From CAZMCT01 sp964564785 (GTDB lineage Bacteria > Planctomycetota > Phycisphaerae > UBA1845 > Fen-1342): a stretch of 59,470 bases of DNA. This document shows, piece after piece, positions 43,151-51,765 of this stretch (position 1 is its first letter; each line of letters begins with the position of its first letter). The stretch is taken from assembly GCA_964564785.1 (NCBI GenBank), contig CAZMCT010000007.1, forward strand, positions 1-59,470. The letters are read 5' to 3'. The position numbers and the translations under genes were made by a program. The notes beneath the pieces were generated by a model. It was not told the DNA's origin and searched no databases. It saw nothing but the letters and a program-made list of their open reading frames with translations.

Positions 43151-43840
43151 CTAACGCCGCATCCGGCGGCGGAACCGCCCGTCCTGCCGTTCCGCCGGCT
43201 GCTCGCCGTACATGCCCCGATAAATCCAGACCTTGATCCCGATCGTCCCCACCGTCGTCACCGCATGCACGACCGCGTAGTCCACCTCGGCCTGGAGCGT
43301 CTGGAGCGGGATCGAGCCCAGCATTTGCGTCTCCACCCGCGCCATCTCCGCCCCGCCCAGCCGCCCCGAGCAGATGATCTTCACCCCCCGAGCCCCCGCC
43401 TCCATCGCCGCCTCGCACTTCTGCTTCATCACCCGGCGAAAGCTCATCCGCTTCTTCAGTTGCTCCCCGATCGACGTGCCGATCAGGTGCGCATCCAGGT
43501 CCGGGTTCTTGATCTCGACGATGTTCACCGACACCCGCCGGTCGATCAGGTCTTCCAGCTTCTCCTTGAGCTTGTCGACCTCGGCGCCCTTCGCCCCGAT
43601 CACCATCCCCGGCCGCGCCGTGTGCAGGATGATCTTCACTTCGTCCCGCGTGCGCTCGATCTCCACCTTCGAGACGCCCGCGAACGGCGGCTGCTTGTTC
43701 AGCGTGGCGTCGACGTATTTCCGAATCCGCTCGTCCTCGACCAGGAAGCTGCCGAACGCGGCCTTCGGCGCATACCAGCGCGACTTCCAGCCCTCGGTGA
43801 TGCCCACGCGGAACCCGATTGGATGCGTCTTCTGACCCAC
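43151..43840 (-). CDS. rpsC: 30S ribosomal protein uS3
   Basis: This is a 229-residue protein. MGQKTHPIGFRVGITEGWKSRWYA is the diagnostic N-terminus. The KH domain holds ILHTARPGMVIGAKGAEVDKL, and the C-terminal domain has CSGRLGGAEMARVE and GVKVWIYRG-like GIKVWIYRGMYG. It lines the mRNA entry with helicase activity. It lies 3 bp after rplV. Confidence 0.97.
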   Translation of the reverse strand: MGQKTHPIGFRVGITEGWKSRWYAPKAAFGSFLVEDERIRKYVDATLNKQPPFAGVSKVEIERTRDEVKIILHTARPGMVIGAKGAEVDKLKEKLEDLIDRRVSVNIVEIKNPDLDAHLIGTSIGEQLKKRMSFRRVMKQKCEAAMEAGARGVKIICSGRLGGAEMARVETQMLGSIPLQTLQAEVDYAVVHAVTTVGTIGIKVWIYRGMYGEQPAERQDGRFRRRMRR

Positions 43841-43843
43841 GGC

Positions 43844-44188
43844 TTAGTCCTTCTCGTCCACGCTCACCACGATGTGGCTGGTGCGCTTCTGGATCGAATG
43901 CGCCCGCCCGCGGTCCTTCGGCCGAAAGCGCTTGATGATCGGGCCGGCGTCGACCCGGGCCTCGCTGACGTAGAGCTTGTTCATCGCCGCTTCCTGCTCG
44001 TTCGCGCTGGCCATGGCGGCTTTCAGCACGCGGTCGACCATCGGCGCCGCCCGGCGGTGCGTGTAGCGCAGCACCTCGACCGCCTGGTCGCACGGCAGAC
44101 CGCGGATCAGGTCCACCACCAGGCGGGCCTTGCGTTCGGCGATGCGGGCGTAGCGGTGTTTCGCGGTCCAGGCCATGTTCAACCTCAT
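43844..44188 (-). CDS. rplV: 50S ribosomal protein uL22
   Basis: This is a 114-residue protein from ATG 44188; ATG 44176 (MAWTAKH) is an alternative. RYARIAERKARLVVDLIRGLPCDQAVEVLRY, LYVSEARVDAGPIIKRFRPKDRGRAHSIQKRTSHIVVSV are the uL22 blocks, with the tunnel-lining hairpin. The start overlaps the rpsS stop by 4 bp. Confidence 0.96.
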   Translation of the reverse strand: MRLNMAWTAKHRYARIAERKARLVVDLIRGLPCDQAVEVLRYTHRRAAPMVDRVLKAAMASANEQEAAMNKLYVSEARVDAGPIIKRFRPKDRGRAHSIQKRTSHIVVSVDEKD

Positions 44189-44469
44189 GCGGGCGGCTTG
44201 GCCGCGGCCGCCCGAGCGGTGTGCGCCCGGAACGTGCGCGTCGGCGCGAACTCGCCCAGCTTGTGCCCGACCATGTCCTCGGTCACGTACAGCTTGTGAA
44301 ACGTCTTGCCGTTGTGGATCTCGAACGTCAACCCGACGAACTCCGGCACGATCGTGCACGCCCGGCTCCAGGTCCGCAGCGGCGTGTGGCTGCCCGAGTC
44401 CCGCGCCAGTTGCACCTTGCGGAACAACTGCTCGTCTACGTACGGGCCTTTCTTCAGACTTCGCGACAT
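44185..44469 (-). CDS. rpsS: 30S ribosomal protein uS19
   Basis: This is a 94-residue protein from ATG 44469 (MSRSLKKGPYVDEQLFRKV), with GAGGT upstream. ACTIVPEFVGLTFEIHNGKTFHKLYVTEDMVGHKLGEFAPTRTF completes the family pattern. It binds the head of the small subunit. The unusually long 191-bp spacer to rplB upstream contains no recognisable gene. Confidence 0.97.
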   Translation of the reverse strand: MSRSLKKGPYVDEQLFRKVQLARDSGSHTPLRTWSRACTIVPEFVGLTFEIHNGKTFHKLYVTEDMVGHKLGEFAPTRTFRAHTARAAAAKPPA

Positions 44470-44660
44470 TCCGGCTACCTCACCAACCGTTTGCCCCGCG
44501 GACGCGGAGACCGCACTGGCCGGCAGAGCCGAAGCCCCGGTCCCACGGCACCGTCGCCTCTCGATCACCACCCGACTTCACTTTCGCACCCTTCTCGCCT
44601 GTTGTTCGGCGCCCTCGGCTCGACAACCCTCGACGGGGCCCAAAGGACGCACGGCCGCAA

Positions 44661-45533
44661 CTACCACTTCCGCTTCAGCTTCGCCTCGCCGAAGCTCTTC
44701 GTGATCCGTCGCCGCAGAATTCGCCGATTCGACACTTTCCGCGGGCTCCGGGTGCGCCCGCCCTTGGCCAACTGGCCCCAGGGCGAGCAGGGGTGCCGCC
44801 CGCCGTTGCTGCGGCCCTCACCCCCGCCCAGCGGGTGCGCGTGCGGGTTCATCGCCTTGCCCCGCACGTGCGGCCGCCGTCCCCGGTGCCGGTTGCGACC
44901 GGCCTTCCCGATTCGCACGTTCTGGTGATCCAGGTTCCCAAGCTGGCCGATCGTCGCCCGGCATTCCGCCCGCACCTGCCGCATCTCGCCCGACGGAAGC
45001 TGGATGGTAGCCCAGTCCCCCTCGCGCGCCATCAGCCGTGCCTGACCGCCGGCCGAGCGCACCAGCTTGCCGCCCTGCCCGGCCGTCATCTCGATGTTGT
45101 GCACTTCCATCCCGATCGGGATCGATGCCAGCGGCATCGCGTTTCCGACCTTGGGCTCGACCTTCTGGCCGCTTTCGACCAGCGCACCCGCGGCCAGCCC
45201 GAGCGGAGCGAGAATGTAGCGCTTCTCGTGGTCCGGGTATTCGATCAGGGCGATGTGACAACTGCGGTTCGGGTCGTACTGGATCTCGAGCACGCGCGCC
45301 GGTTGGTCGTCGCGGTTGCGGCGGAAGTCGATCACCCGGTACATCCGCTTGTTGCCTCCCCCTCGCCACCACGACGTGATCTTGCCGTGATGGTTGCGCC
45401 CGCCGGTCTTCTTCAGCGGCTCGAGCAGCTTCTTCACCGGGCGGTTTTGGTGCTTGTGCGTGATCTCGGCGTAGTCGTTGACGCTCGAGTTCCGCCGCCC
45501 GGGAGACGTCGGTCTGTAGGTTCTCACGCCCAT
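44661..45533 (-). CDS. rplB: 50S ribosomal protein uL2
   Basis: This is a 290-residue protein. MGVRTYRPTSPGRRN, GGRNHHGKITSWWRGGGNKRMYR, RDDQPARVLEIQYDPNRSCHIALI and the C-terminal VRGKAMNPHAHPLGGGEGRSNGGRHPCSPWG (with the invariant His) identify uL2, needed for subunit joining and peptidyl-transfer. It lies 40 bp after rplW. Confidence 0.97.
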   Translation of the reverse strand: MGVRTYRPTSPGRRNSSVNDYAEITHKHQNRPVKKLLEPLKKTGGRNHHGKITSWWRGGGNKRMYRVIDFRRNRDDQPARVLEIQYDPNRSCHIALIEYPDHEKRYILAPLGLAAGALVESGQKVEPKVGNAMPLASIPIGMEVHNIEMTAGQGGKLVRSAGGQARLMAREGDWATIQLPSGEMRQVRAECRATIGQLGNLDHQNVRIGKAGRNRHRGRRPHVRGKAMNPHAHPLGGGEGRSNGGRHPCSPWGQLAKGGRTRSPRKVSNRRILRRRITKSFGEAKLKRKW

Positions 45534-45573
45534 CGCATGCCGCCTTTCATCCGTGCTACCCGCGTCCGCATCC

Positions 45574-45867
45574 TCAGAACAGGTCGATGTGGCTGTTCTT
45601 GTCCACGGTCACGACCGCCTTCTTCGTGTGACGGGTCGTGCCCATCCGCAGCCGAAACCGCCGCGGCTTGCCCGGCCGGTTGCTCGTCCGCACATCGACC
45701 ACCTTCACCCCGTAGATCTTCTCCACCGCGTCGCGGATCTGGACCTTGTTCGCGTCCGGATGCACCTCGAAGCTGTACGTCCCGCCCGTCGCCCCGCCGC
45801 TCTGGCGGGCCTGGTGCGTGCTTTTCTCGGTCACCAGCGGTCGAATGATGGTGTGGTAGATGTCCAT
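45574..45867 (-). CDS. rplW: 50S ribosomal protein uL23
   Basis: This is a 97-residue protein. IIRPLVTEKSTHQARQ and TYSFEVHPDANKVQIRDAVEKIYGVKVVDVRTSN match uL23, the tunnel-exit docking site for trigger factor and SRP. It lies 3 bp after rplD and is normal in length. Confidence 0.97.
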   Translation of the reverse strand: MDIYHTIIRPLVTEKSTHQARQSGGATGGTYSFEVHPDANKVQIRDAVEKIYGVKVVDVRTSNRPGKPRRFRLRMGTTRHTKKAVVTVDKNSHIDLF

Positions 45868-45870
45868 GGC

Positions 45871-46515
45871 TCAGGATTCCTTGCCCGCGGCCGGCCCCAC
45901 CAGCGCCCGGAACTTCTCGAATGCCTCACGCGTGAAGATCAGCTTGCGGCGGGCCAGGATCTGCCCCGCGTTCAGCATCGCCACGTCCAGGACGTCGGTC
46001 CGCGGAATGTTCCGCCCGCTCTTGTACACGTTCTGGTCCACGCCGTTGGTGGCCAACACGCACCCGCGATTCGCTGCGACCGCGGCCAGGAGCCGGGCCA
46101 GCGGGGCGGTCTTGGGCGTCGTGACCTGCAAACCGTCGACGATCAGCGCATCCTGAGCCTGGATCTTGGCCAACACCGCCTGGTTCCGCGCCAGCCGGCG
46201 CATCTTCAGCGGCATATCCTGCCGGAAATCGCGCGGCTTCTTGGCGAACGCCCGCCCGCCGCCTTTCCGCTGCGGTGTCCGTACGTTGCCGGCCCGTGCC
46301 CGCCCCGTGCCCTTCTGCCGGTACAGCTTGCGCGTTGAGCCTTCCACCTCGCCGCGGCTCTTGCTCGCAAACGTGCCCTGCCGCTGGTTGGCGTGGTACA
46401 TCACCACCGCCTGCTTGAGCAGCGCCGCGCTCACCGCGCCGCCGAGCAACCCTTCGTCGATCCGCTCGTCGCCGACCTTCTGGCCGCTCGCGTTGTAGAC
46501 CGGTACGCTCAGCAT
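45871..46515 (-). CDS. rplD: 50S ribosomal protein uL4
   Basis: This is a 214-residue protein. VVMYHANQRQGTFASKSRGEVEGSTRKLYRQKGTGRARAGNVRTPQRKGGGRAFAKKPRDF is the tunnel-lining loop region of uL4, and ILARRKLIFTREAFEKF ends the fold. In E. coli this protein represses its own operon; whether it does here cannot be seen. It lies 12 bp after rplC. Confidence 0.96.
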   Translation of the reverse strand: MLSVPVYNASGQKVGDERIDEGLLGGAVSAALLKQAVVMYHANQRQGTFASKSRGEVEGSTRKLYRQKGTGRARAGNVRTPQRKGGGRAFAKKPRDFRQDMPLKMRRLARNQAVLAKIQAQDALIVDGLQVTTPKTAPLARLLAAVAANRGCVLATNGVDQNVYKSGRNIPRTDVLDVAMLNAGQILARRKLIFTREAFEKFRALVGPAAGKES

Positions 46516-46527
46516 GACACCCTTCCG

Positions 46528-47184
46528 CTATCCGTGCTTGGTCGACTTCTGCACGATCACGTAGCCCCCCGTCGGGCCCGGCACGGCCCCTTTGATCAGC
46601 AGCAGGTTGTTCTCGGAATCCACCCCCATCAAGGCTTGACGCTGGATCGTGCGCCGCGCGTGGCCCATGTGCCCGGCCATGCGCTTGCCCTTCTTGACCG
46701 CCCCGCTGTGCCCGCGGTTCTGGCCCCGACCCCCGATGCTACCCGGCGAACGGTGCTTGCGTTCGGTCCCGTGGCTGCTCGGTTGCCCCCCGAAACCCCA
46801 GCGTCTCATGGCCCCCTGGAACCCCCGGCCCTTGGTCACTCCGATCACGTCGACGAACTTCACCTGGGCTTGTTCGAAGACCTGAACCGTGACCGTCTGC
46901 CCCACGTCGTGCGTCGGCGGCTCGTCAAAGCGGATTTCGCGGATGAACCGCCTCGGCGCGCTCTGCGCCTTGCGCGCGTGGCCGATCTCCGGCAACGTGC
47001 TGCGGTGCGGCTTCACGTCGCCGAAGCCCAACTGTAGCGCGTGGTAGCCGTCCGGCCCGTCGGCCTGCTTCACCTGTAGCACGACGCACGGCCCCGCCTC
47101 GACGACCGTCACGGGCGTTCGCTCCCCGCCGGCCGCAAAGATCTGCGTCATCCCGATTTTTCGACCCAGAATCGCCGGGAACAT
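46528..47184 (-). CDS. rplC: 50S ribosomal protein uL3
   Basis: This is a 218-residue protein. ILGRKIGMTQIF, VTVVEAGPCVVLQVK, VDVIGVTKGRGFQGAMRRWGFGGQPSSHGTERKHRSPGSIG and GKRMAGHMGHARRTIQ are the uL3 hallmarks, including the loop that reaches the peptidyl-transferase centre. It lies 87 bp after rpsJ. Length is standard. Confidence 0.97.
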   Translation of the reverse strand: MFPAILGRKIGMTQIFAAGGERTPVTVVEAGPCVVLQVKQADGPDGYHALQLGFGDVKPHRSTLPEIGHARKAQSAPRRFIREIRFDEPPTHDVGQTVTVQVFEQAQVKFVDVIGVTKGRGFQGAMRRWGFGGQPSSHGTERKHRSPGSIGGRGQNRGHSGAVKKGKRMAGHMGHARRTIQRQALMGVDSENNLLLIKGAVPGPTGGYVIVQKSTKHG

Positions 47185-47271
47185 AGCTCGGCACTCCTGC
47201 CTGCGGAGACGGCTCCCGCGGGTCCCGTCTCAGAGAAACTCGGTGCCAGACGAGGCGCAACCGCGCGTCGC

Positions 47272-47580
47272 CTAGGCCTTGATCTTCACAAACACGCCCG
47301 CCGGGACGACGAGTCGGTTGAGGGCTTCGACGGTCCGCGAGGTGGGCTCGAAAATGTCGATCACCCGTTTGTGGGTCCGCATCTCGAACTGCTCGCGCGA
47401 TTTCTTGTCAATGTGGGGCGAACGCAGCACCGTGAACCGCTCGATCCGCGTGGGCAGGGGGATCGGGCCGCGAACCCGGGCGCTCGTCCGCTTCGCCTGG
47501 TCGACGATCTCCTGCGCCGACGAGTCCAGCGCCCGGTGATCGTACGCTTCCATCCGAATGCGAATTCGCTCACCGGCCAT
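47272..47580 (-). CDS. rpsJ: 30S ribosomal protein uS10
   Basis: This is a 102-residue protein. RIRMEAYDHRALDSSAQEIVDQAKRTSARVRGPIPLPTRIERFTVLRSPHIDKKSREQFEMRTHKRVIDI is diagnostic. It is the first gene of the cluster, preceded by a leader of roughly 60 nt from the predicted promoter at 47642-47669. The str genes (rpsL, rpsG, fusA, tuf) that often precede it are not upstream; mreC is. Confidence 0.98.
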   Translation of the reverse strand: MAGERIRIRMEAYDHRALDSSAQEIVDQAKRTSARVRGPIPLPTRIERFTVLRSPHIDKKSREQFEMRTHKRVIDIFEPTSRTVEALNRLVVPAGVFVKIKA

Positions 47581-47641
47581 GCGATTCCCTGTCCTGCTGC
47601 CGCCGTTGCCCTCATCCCAGCCAAATCGGCCGAGACGTGTT

Positions 47642-47669
47642 AGAATATCGACTGCCTTTTGTGCGTCAA
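47642..47669 (-). promoter_or_regulatory. Promoter of the rpsJ-rplQ ribosomal cluster
   Basis: On the minus strand TTGACG (47664-47669) and TATTCT (47642-47647) are spaced 16 bp. The local A/T richness stands out. It would give a leader of about 55 nt before rpsJ. Confidence 0.6.
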
Positions 47670-47813
47670 GGGCAACCCGGGCAAAAAGCCGAACCTTATC
47701 CGGACCGGCTTTCCATCGGCCCCACCATGACGCCGCGCCGCATCGCCGCAGCCGCTCACGGCGGCCCCCGCCCGGACTCCGCCCCCGACGTCCCGCCCGG
47801 TGATACTGACGTC

Positions 47814-48710
47814 TCAGTAGCCCGGCACAATAATGTACACGTGCGTCAGCCGTTCGAGCGGCGAGAACGGAACTACCGTCAGGTCATAGTGTTGCGGTGA
47901 ATCCCGCCGCGGCCGCGACCCCGAAATGCGCCCCAGCAACATCGGAACAGGCAGCTCGCGCGACGCCGGTACAACCACCAGCCGGTAGCCCGATGCGTAG
48001 AAATCCTCTGTGGCTTGGGCAATGACCATCCGACCGCCCCCCTGCCCCTCCAGCGGGAACCCCTCTTCCGCCAACTGTACCGTGCCATCCGCCAGCACTC
48101 TGGCCGGACGCACTTCCACCGGACGGAATCGGGGATCCGTGGCCAATTGCACGCGGGCCAGCCGCGGCTGCACTTCCGTCACCCGCCCGATCAGCCAGCC
48201 GCGGTTGATGGTCCGCCGCCCCTCGTCGTCGAGCGCCGCTTCCTCGCCGGCGACGACCCACTGCCCGGAGCCGCGCCGCAGAACCTCGAACTCCTGCTCA
48301 CTGAGCGTGACCAGCAGCGTGGCCCGCCGGGGACTGGCGTCGAAGGCCACCACCGGCGCAATGATCATGCCCGTGTGGATCTCGGGCAGCCGACTGGCGA
48401 TTCGTGTCGCTTCGTCCAGCCGCGCCCGAACCTGCTGAAGTGCGAGTTGCTGCTGCACGACCTGGAGTTGCAGCCGCTCGTTCTCTTCCCGCAGCGTCCG
48501 AGCTTCCGCGGCTGAAACTCGCGGCGCGCCGAGGCTTCCGCTGACCTGGGCCCCCCGTTGCGCCACCCACTTCGCCGGCCACTGGAGCAGCGCCAAGGGG
48601 CCGAACAGGCCGCGCCCCGGACGCGTCCAGTTCGCGGGCAGAAGAAACGCAGATACGGCTGCGGCCGCCATCAGGATCGCAAAGGTTGCGGATTTGGAGG
48701 GCAACCGCAT
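47814..48710 (-). CDS. mreC: Rod shape-determining protein MreC
   Basis: This is a 298-residue protein. A membrane anchor lies near residues 8-25 (ATFAILMAAAAVSAFLLP). A coiled coil spans about 66-105 (EARTLREENERLQLQVVQQQLALQQVRARLDEA, shown in part). The two beta-barrels of MreC follow, with IIAPVVAFDASPRRATLLV and DPRFRPVEVRPARVLADGT; the usual G/N-rich second-domain motif is modified. It scaffolds the elongation complex in the periplasm with MreB below. It follows mreB after 85 bp. No mreD, pbp2 or rodA follows; the S10 cluster comes next. Confidence 0.88.
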   Translation of the reverse strand: MRLPSKSATFAILMAAAAVSAFLLPANWTRPGRGLFGPLALLQWPAKWVAQRGAQVSGSLGAPRVSAAEARTLREENERLQLQVVQQQLALQQVRARLDEATRIASRLPEIHTGMIIAPVVAFDASPRRATLLVTLSEQEFEVLRRGSGQWVVAGEEAALDDEGRRTINRGWLIGRVTEVQPRLARVQLATDPRFRPVEVRPARVLADGTVQLAEEGFPLEGQGGGRMVIAQATEDFYASGYRLVVVPASRELPVPMLLGRISGSRPRRDSPQHYDLTVVPFSPLERLTHVYIIVPGY

Positions 48711-48795
48711 CGGATTCGGTGAGAATCTCAGGGTGAAAGGTGACCGGCACGACCCTGCGCGGCTCCCCGCCGCCTGACACCATTTTCACTCCGGC

Positions 48796-49854
48796 CTACA
48801 TGTCGTCCTCGTCCGAGTCCATGGCCGTCCCCCACTCGTCCAGGTTTTCGAGGTACTCGGCCGTTCCGCGGGCCACGCACGTCAGCGGGTCTTCGGCAAC
48901 GCGCACGGTCAGGCCCGACGACTTCGCCAGCACCGTGTCGAGGCCGCGCAACAGTGCCCCGCCCCCGGCCACACAGATTCCATTGTCCACCAGATCGGCA
49001 GCCAGTTCCGGTTCGAGCTGCTCCAGCGTGTGCAGGACGCCCTCGATAATCTGCCCGACCGGCTCCTTGAGGGCCTCGCGAATTTCTTCGCTGGTGATCA
49101 CCGCCCGCCGCGGCAGGCCGCTGATCATGTCGCGGCCCTTCACTTCGGTCTTCATCTCCTCCGGCAACGGGGCGGTCGAGCCGATCTGGATCTTGATCTG
49201 CTCCGCCGTCTGCGGGCCGATCATCAGGTTGTAGGTCCGGCGCATGTAGTTGATGATCGCCTCGTCCATGTCGTCGCCCGCCACCCGCAGCGAGGTGCAG
49301 GCCGCAATGTCCGACAGGCTCAGCACCGCGATCTCCGTCGTGCCGCCGCCGATGTCCACGATCATCGACGCGTGCGGCTCGTGGATGGGCAGCCCGGCCC
49401 CGATTCCCGCTGCCTTCGGCTCATCCACCAGGTACACCCGCCGCGCCCCGGCTCGCTCGGCCGAGTTCAGCACGGCCCGCTTCTCCACCGCCGTGATCCC
49501 ACTCGGCACGGCCACCACCACCCGTGGATGCGCGATGCCCCGGTTCCCGTGAACCTTGCGGATGAAGTACCCCAACATCGCCTGCGTGATCTCGAAGTCC
49601 GCGATCACCCCGTCCTTCAGCGGGCGGATCGCCGTGATCGACCCCGGCGTGCGGCCGAGCATCGCTTTCGCTTCCAGGCCCACCGCCTTCCCGTTCGGCG
49701 TATCGAGCACCTCGTTGGTGCCCTTCCGCACCGCGACCACCGACGGTTCGTTGAGTACGATCCCCTCCCCCCGGACCGCGACCAGCGTATTGCAGGTCCC
49801 CAGGTCAATCCCCATGTCGAGGCTGAACAGCCCCATCAGGCGGCGGAGGAACAC
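48796..49854 (-). CDS. mreB: Rod shape-determining protein MreB
   Basis: This is a 352-residue actin-fold protein from a GTG at 49854 with GGGAG upstream, which gives the family N-terminus (FLRRLMGLFSLDMGIDLGTCNTLVAV). Later blocks include PRVVVAVPSGITAVEKRAV, VYLVDEPKAAGIGAGLPI, SMIVDIGGGTTEIAVLSL and CVAGGGALLRGLDTVL. It polymerises under the inner membrane to guide cell-wall growth. It lies 137 bp downstream of the 52-residue membrane protein and is co-directional with mreC. An acidic DSDEDDM tail ends it. Confidence 0.95.
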   Translation of the reverse strand: MFLRRLMGLFSLDMGIDLGTCNTLVAVRGEGIVLNEPSVVAVRKGTNEVLDTPNGKAVGLEAKAMLGRTPGSITAIRPLKDGVIADFEITQAMLGYFIRKVHGNRGIAHPRVVVAVPSGITAVEKRAVLNSAERAGARRVYLVDEPKAAGIGAGLPIHEPHASMIVDIGGGTTEIAVLSLSDIAACTSLRVAGDDMDEAIINYMRRTYNLMIGPQTAEQIKIQIGSTAPLPEEMKTEVKGRDMISGLPRRAVITSEEIREALKEPVGQIIEGVLHTLEQLEPELAADLVDNGICVAGGGALLRGLDTVLAKSSGLTVRVAEDPLTCVARGTAEYLENLDEWGTAMDSDEDDM

Positions 49855-49991
49855 GGGCGTCTCCCAGCTACGTACGGTGGCGTGATGCCTCCCGCCTGCG
49901 CCGACGGCGGGTGCGGCCAATCGCGGGCCACACCATCTGGTCGGCCCGCCACGCGTACTGGCCATCCCTGGCCGGCCTGCCCCGCTCCCGG

Positions 49992-50150
49992 CTATGACCC
50001 GCCGGGCGGCAGCAAGCCGCCGAACATCGTCACTGCCCGATAGCTTACGTAGATCGTCGCCAGCAGCAGCGCCACGAACGCCACCATCAACAGCGCCGTG
50101 TAAATATCGTGCTCACCTTTCGGCCGGGTGATTCGCGGTCCTGTACTCAT
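49992..50150 (-). CDS. 52-residue single-pass membrane protein in the mreBC operon
   Basis: This small gene was read directly from the sequence. It starts MSTGPRITRPKGEHDIYTAL, has one hydrophobic segment (about residues 19-38, LLMVAFVALLLATIYVSY) and ends in a Gly/Pro-rich tail. The start lies 12 bp after the stop of the coiled-coil gene and the whole frame is intact, so it is a plausible gene. The Arg/Lys-rich N-terminus suggests N-in topology. I recognise no family; its position between the coiled-coil protein and MreB suggests a part in the shape machinery. Confidence 0.65.
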   Translation of the reverse strand: MSTGPRITRPKGEHDIYTALLMVAFVALLLATIYVSYRAVTMFGGLLPPGGS

Positions 50151-50161
50151 GTCATCCGGTC

Positions 50162-51034
50162 CTAACTGCCCTCGAGGCCATACACCACCCGGTCGCCGGC
50201 CTGCACCTGCTGCCCCGGCCGGACCAGCGTCAACTTGCCCCCGGCCTCTTTCGGTCGCACGTTCTCCACCAGCAGGTCCGCCACGTACGTCTGGCCGCGG
50301 TAGATCATGAACGGCATCCCCGGCGTCACGCCCGACGTTTCCCCGATGTTGATGCTCACATATGCCCCGTCGACGCCCGAGACCTCGCCCGTGATCGGGC
50401 CCACGACCCGCGGCGACACCGCCAGCGTGCCCACGGCGGGGGCCCCCGGCTCGGCCGCGGCCCGTCGCGCTCCGGTCGCCTGCAACTGCCGGTTCATCTG
50501 CTCGGCGGCGTACAGCTTCTCCTGGAGATTCCGGTTCTCGTCGACCGCGATCGTGAGCTGCCCGGTCACTTCGAGATTGCGGCTGGCCAGCCGCTGGTTG
50601 CGCGTCTGGAGCTCGGTGTTCTGCGACAGCAGCGTCTGATTGTGCTTCTGAGTGTTGGTCAGCTCAGCCGTCTGAACGTCGAGAATCTCCTCGAGCTTCT
50701 TCCGCCCCGCCTCGGCGGCCACCGCCTCGTTGGTCCGCCGCGCCAGCTCGTTGCGGGCGGCGGCCAGCTCGTCCTCGAGTTGCCGCACCTGGCTGTCGCG
50801 CTGCCCCAGCAACGCCGTGAGCTGCTGCACCTGGTCGTCCTTCATGGCCAGGCTTGTCGCCATCACGGCCTCCGCGTTCATGCGGTTCACGAACTCGGCC
50901 TGATAAAGCTGCTGATAGCTCTCGAGATTCTCGCGCTGGTTCGACCAACGGGCCGCCGTCGCCACCGTCAGGCTGCTCAGCACAATCGCGACTACGACCG
51001 TCAGCACGATGAACACCTTCGTCATCGGACTCAC
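50162..51034 (-). CDS. Membrane-anchored coiled-coil protein with C-terminal beta domain, upstream of mreB
   Basis: This is a 290-residue protein from a GTG at 51034 with AGGAG in front; ATG 51025 is an alternative. A membrane anchor spans residues 6-28. A long coiled coil spans about 33-185 (LGQRDSQVRQLEDELAAARN and similar heptads). A linker is followed by a beta domain at 205-288 (SGVDGAYVSINIGETSGVTP, YVADLLVENVRP, VQAGDRVVYGL), built like the soluble domains of MreC-type or FlgT-type proteins. This anchor, coil and beta-barrel plan mirrors MreC itself. It is the first gene of the operon containing mreB and mreC. I do not recognise a named family. Confidence 0.75.
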   Translation of the reverse strand: MSPMTKVFIVLTVVVAIVLSSLTVATAARWSNQRENLESYQQLYQAEFVNRMNAEAVMATSLAMKDDQVQQLTALLGQRDSQVRQLEDELAAARNELARRTNEAVAAEAGRKKLEEILDVQTAELTNTQKHNQTLLSQNTELQTRNQRLASRNLEVTGQLTIAVDENRNLQEKLYAAEQMNRQLQATGARRAAAEPGAPAVGTLAVSPRVVGPITGEVSGVDGAYVSINIGETSGVTPGMPFMIYRGQTYVADLLVENVRPKEAGGKLTLVRPGQQVQAGDRVVYGLEGS

Positions 51035-51630
51035 AATCAGCTCCTTGGGGCGCCCGGGAAAACGGCCCCGTTACCGACGAGCTCGGAGGGCACGCACCTC
51101 GCACTCTGCCGCGCCGCCCTCCAGCGCGGCCGGCCTCCCTCGGGATAAAACGGCCGGATTGTAAGGGCCGGGCAACGGATTGCAACCCGCGGCCGACATT
51201 CTGCCGGCCCGCCGCGCGGCCCGCAATGCCCGCCGCCATCATTATGGCCGTGGAGCCAAGCCCCGCCCGGCCCGCTCGGTGAGCGCGACGCCTCAGTCCC
51301 GACACCCCGCCGCGATCCGAACCACCCGACCGAAAACCACTCGCCACGCAGGAAGCCCAGCAGCGGCTCCGGAGTGATCCGGAACCAGCGACCCCGTCGC
51401 GCCGGACCGCCGCACGCACTCTAGCTCACGCGGCAGCCGACACGCCCGCCGCGAAACGGCCCCCGCCGCGAACCCGCCGCCGCGAGTCAACAGCACGCCC
51501 GCCTCGCGGCCCTGCGGCCTGCGGAGCATGCCGGCCGCTGTGCTTGGCGCCGCCGCCCCCATGCGTCATACTGCCACGTCTCGAAGCAGATTCACCGCCA
51601 CCGCGGCGGTCCAGAGGTAACGGTGACCGT
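51035..51630. other. Divergent intergenic region, no gene recognised
   Basis: These 596 bp lie between the coiled-coil gene and rpmH. A promoter for the minus-strand operon is at 51158-51185. The rest is GC-rich, with short frames of poor composition. I see no tRNA, no conserved ORF and no origin-like box cluster although rpmH is often near oriC. Confidence 0.5.
51158..51185 (-). promoter_or_regulatory. Promoter of the coiled-coil/mreBC operon
   Basis: On the minus strand TTGCAA (51180-51185) and TACAAT (51158-51163) are spaced 16 bp. The start point would lie near 51151, leaving a leader of ~115 nt before GTG 51034. Confidence 0.55.
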
Positions 51631-51765
51631 ATGCACTATCCCCACCGCATCAGCAAGATCAAACGCAAGCGCAAGTCCGGCTTCCGCGCCCGCATGCGCA
51701 CGAACCGCGGCCGCAAGCTCATCAACCGCAAGCGCCGCGCCGGCCGGAAGGTCAGCGTCGCGTGA
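51631..51765 (+). CDS. rpmH: 50S ribosomal protein bL34
   Basis: This is a 44-residue protein. MHYPHRISKIKRKRKSGFRARMRTNRGRKLINRKRRAGRKV follows the Arg/Lys pattern of bL34 with the conserved GFxxRMxTxxGRxxxxxRRxxGR core. The N-terminal half is altered from the common MKRTYQPS type. GAGG lies about 13 bases upstream of the ATG. rnpA, the usual next gene, is not present; tRNA-Arg follows. Confidence 0.94.
   Translation: MHYPHRISKIKRKRKSGFRARMRTNRGRKLINRKRRAGRKVSVA

Noticed and set aside
51293..51562. 89-codon minus-strand frame in the gap before rpmH
   Set aside because: No ribosome site, no hydrophobic or conserved pattern, and Ala/Arg/Gly composition typical of chance frames here.
51035..51630. 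Replication origin next to rpmH
   Set aside because: No cluster of DnaA boxes, no AT-rich unwinding segment, and no rnpA, dnaA or dnaN nearby.
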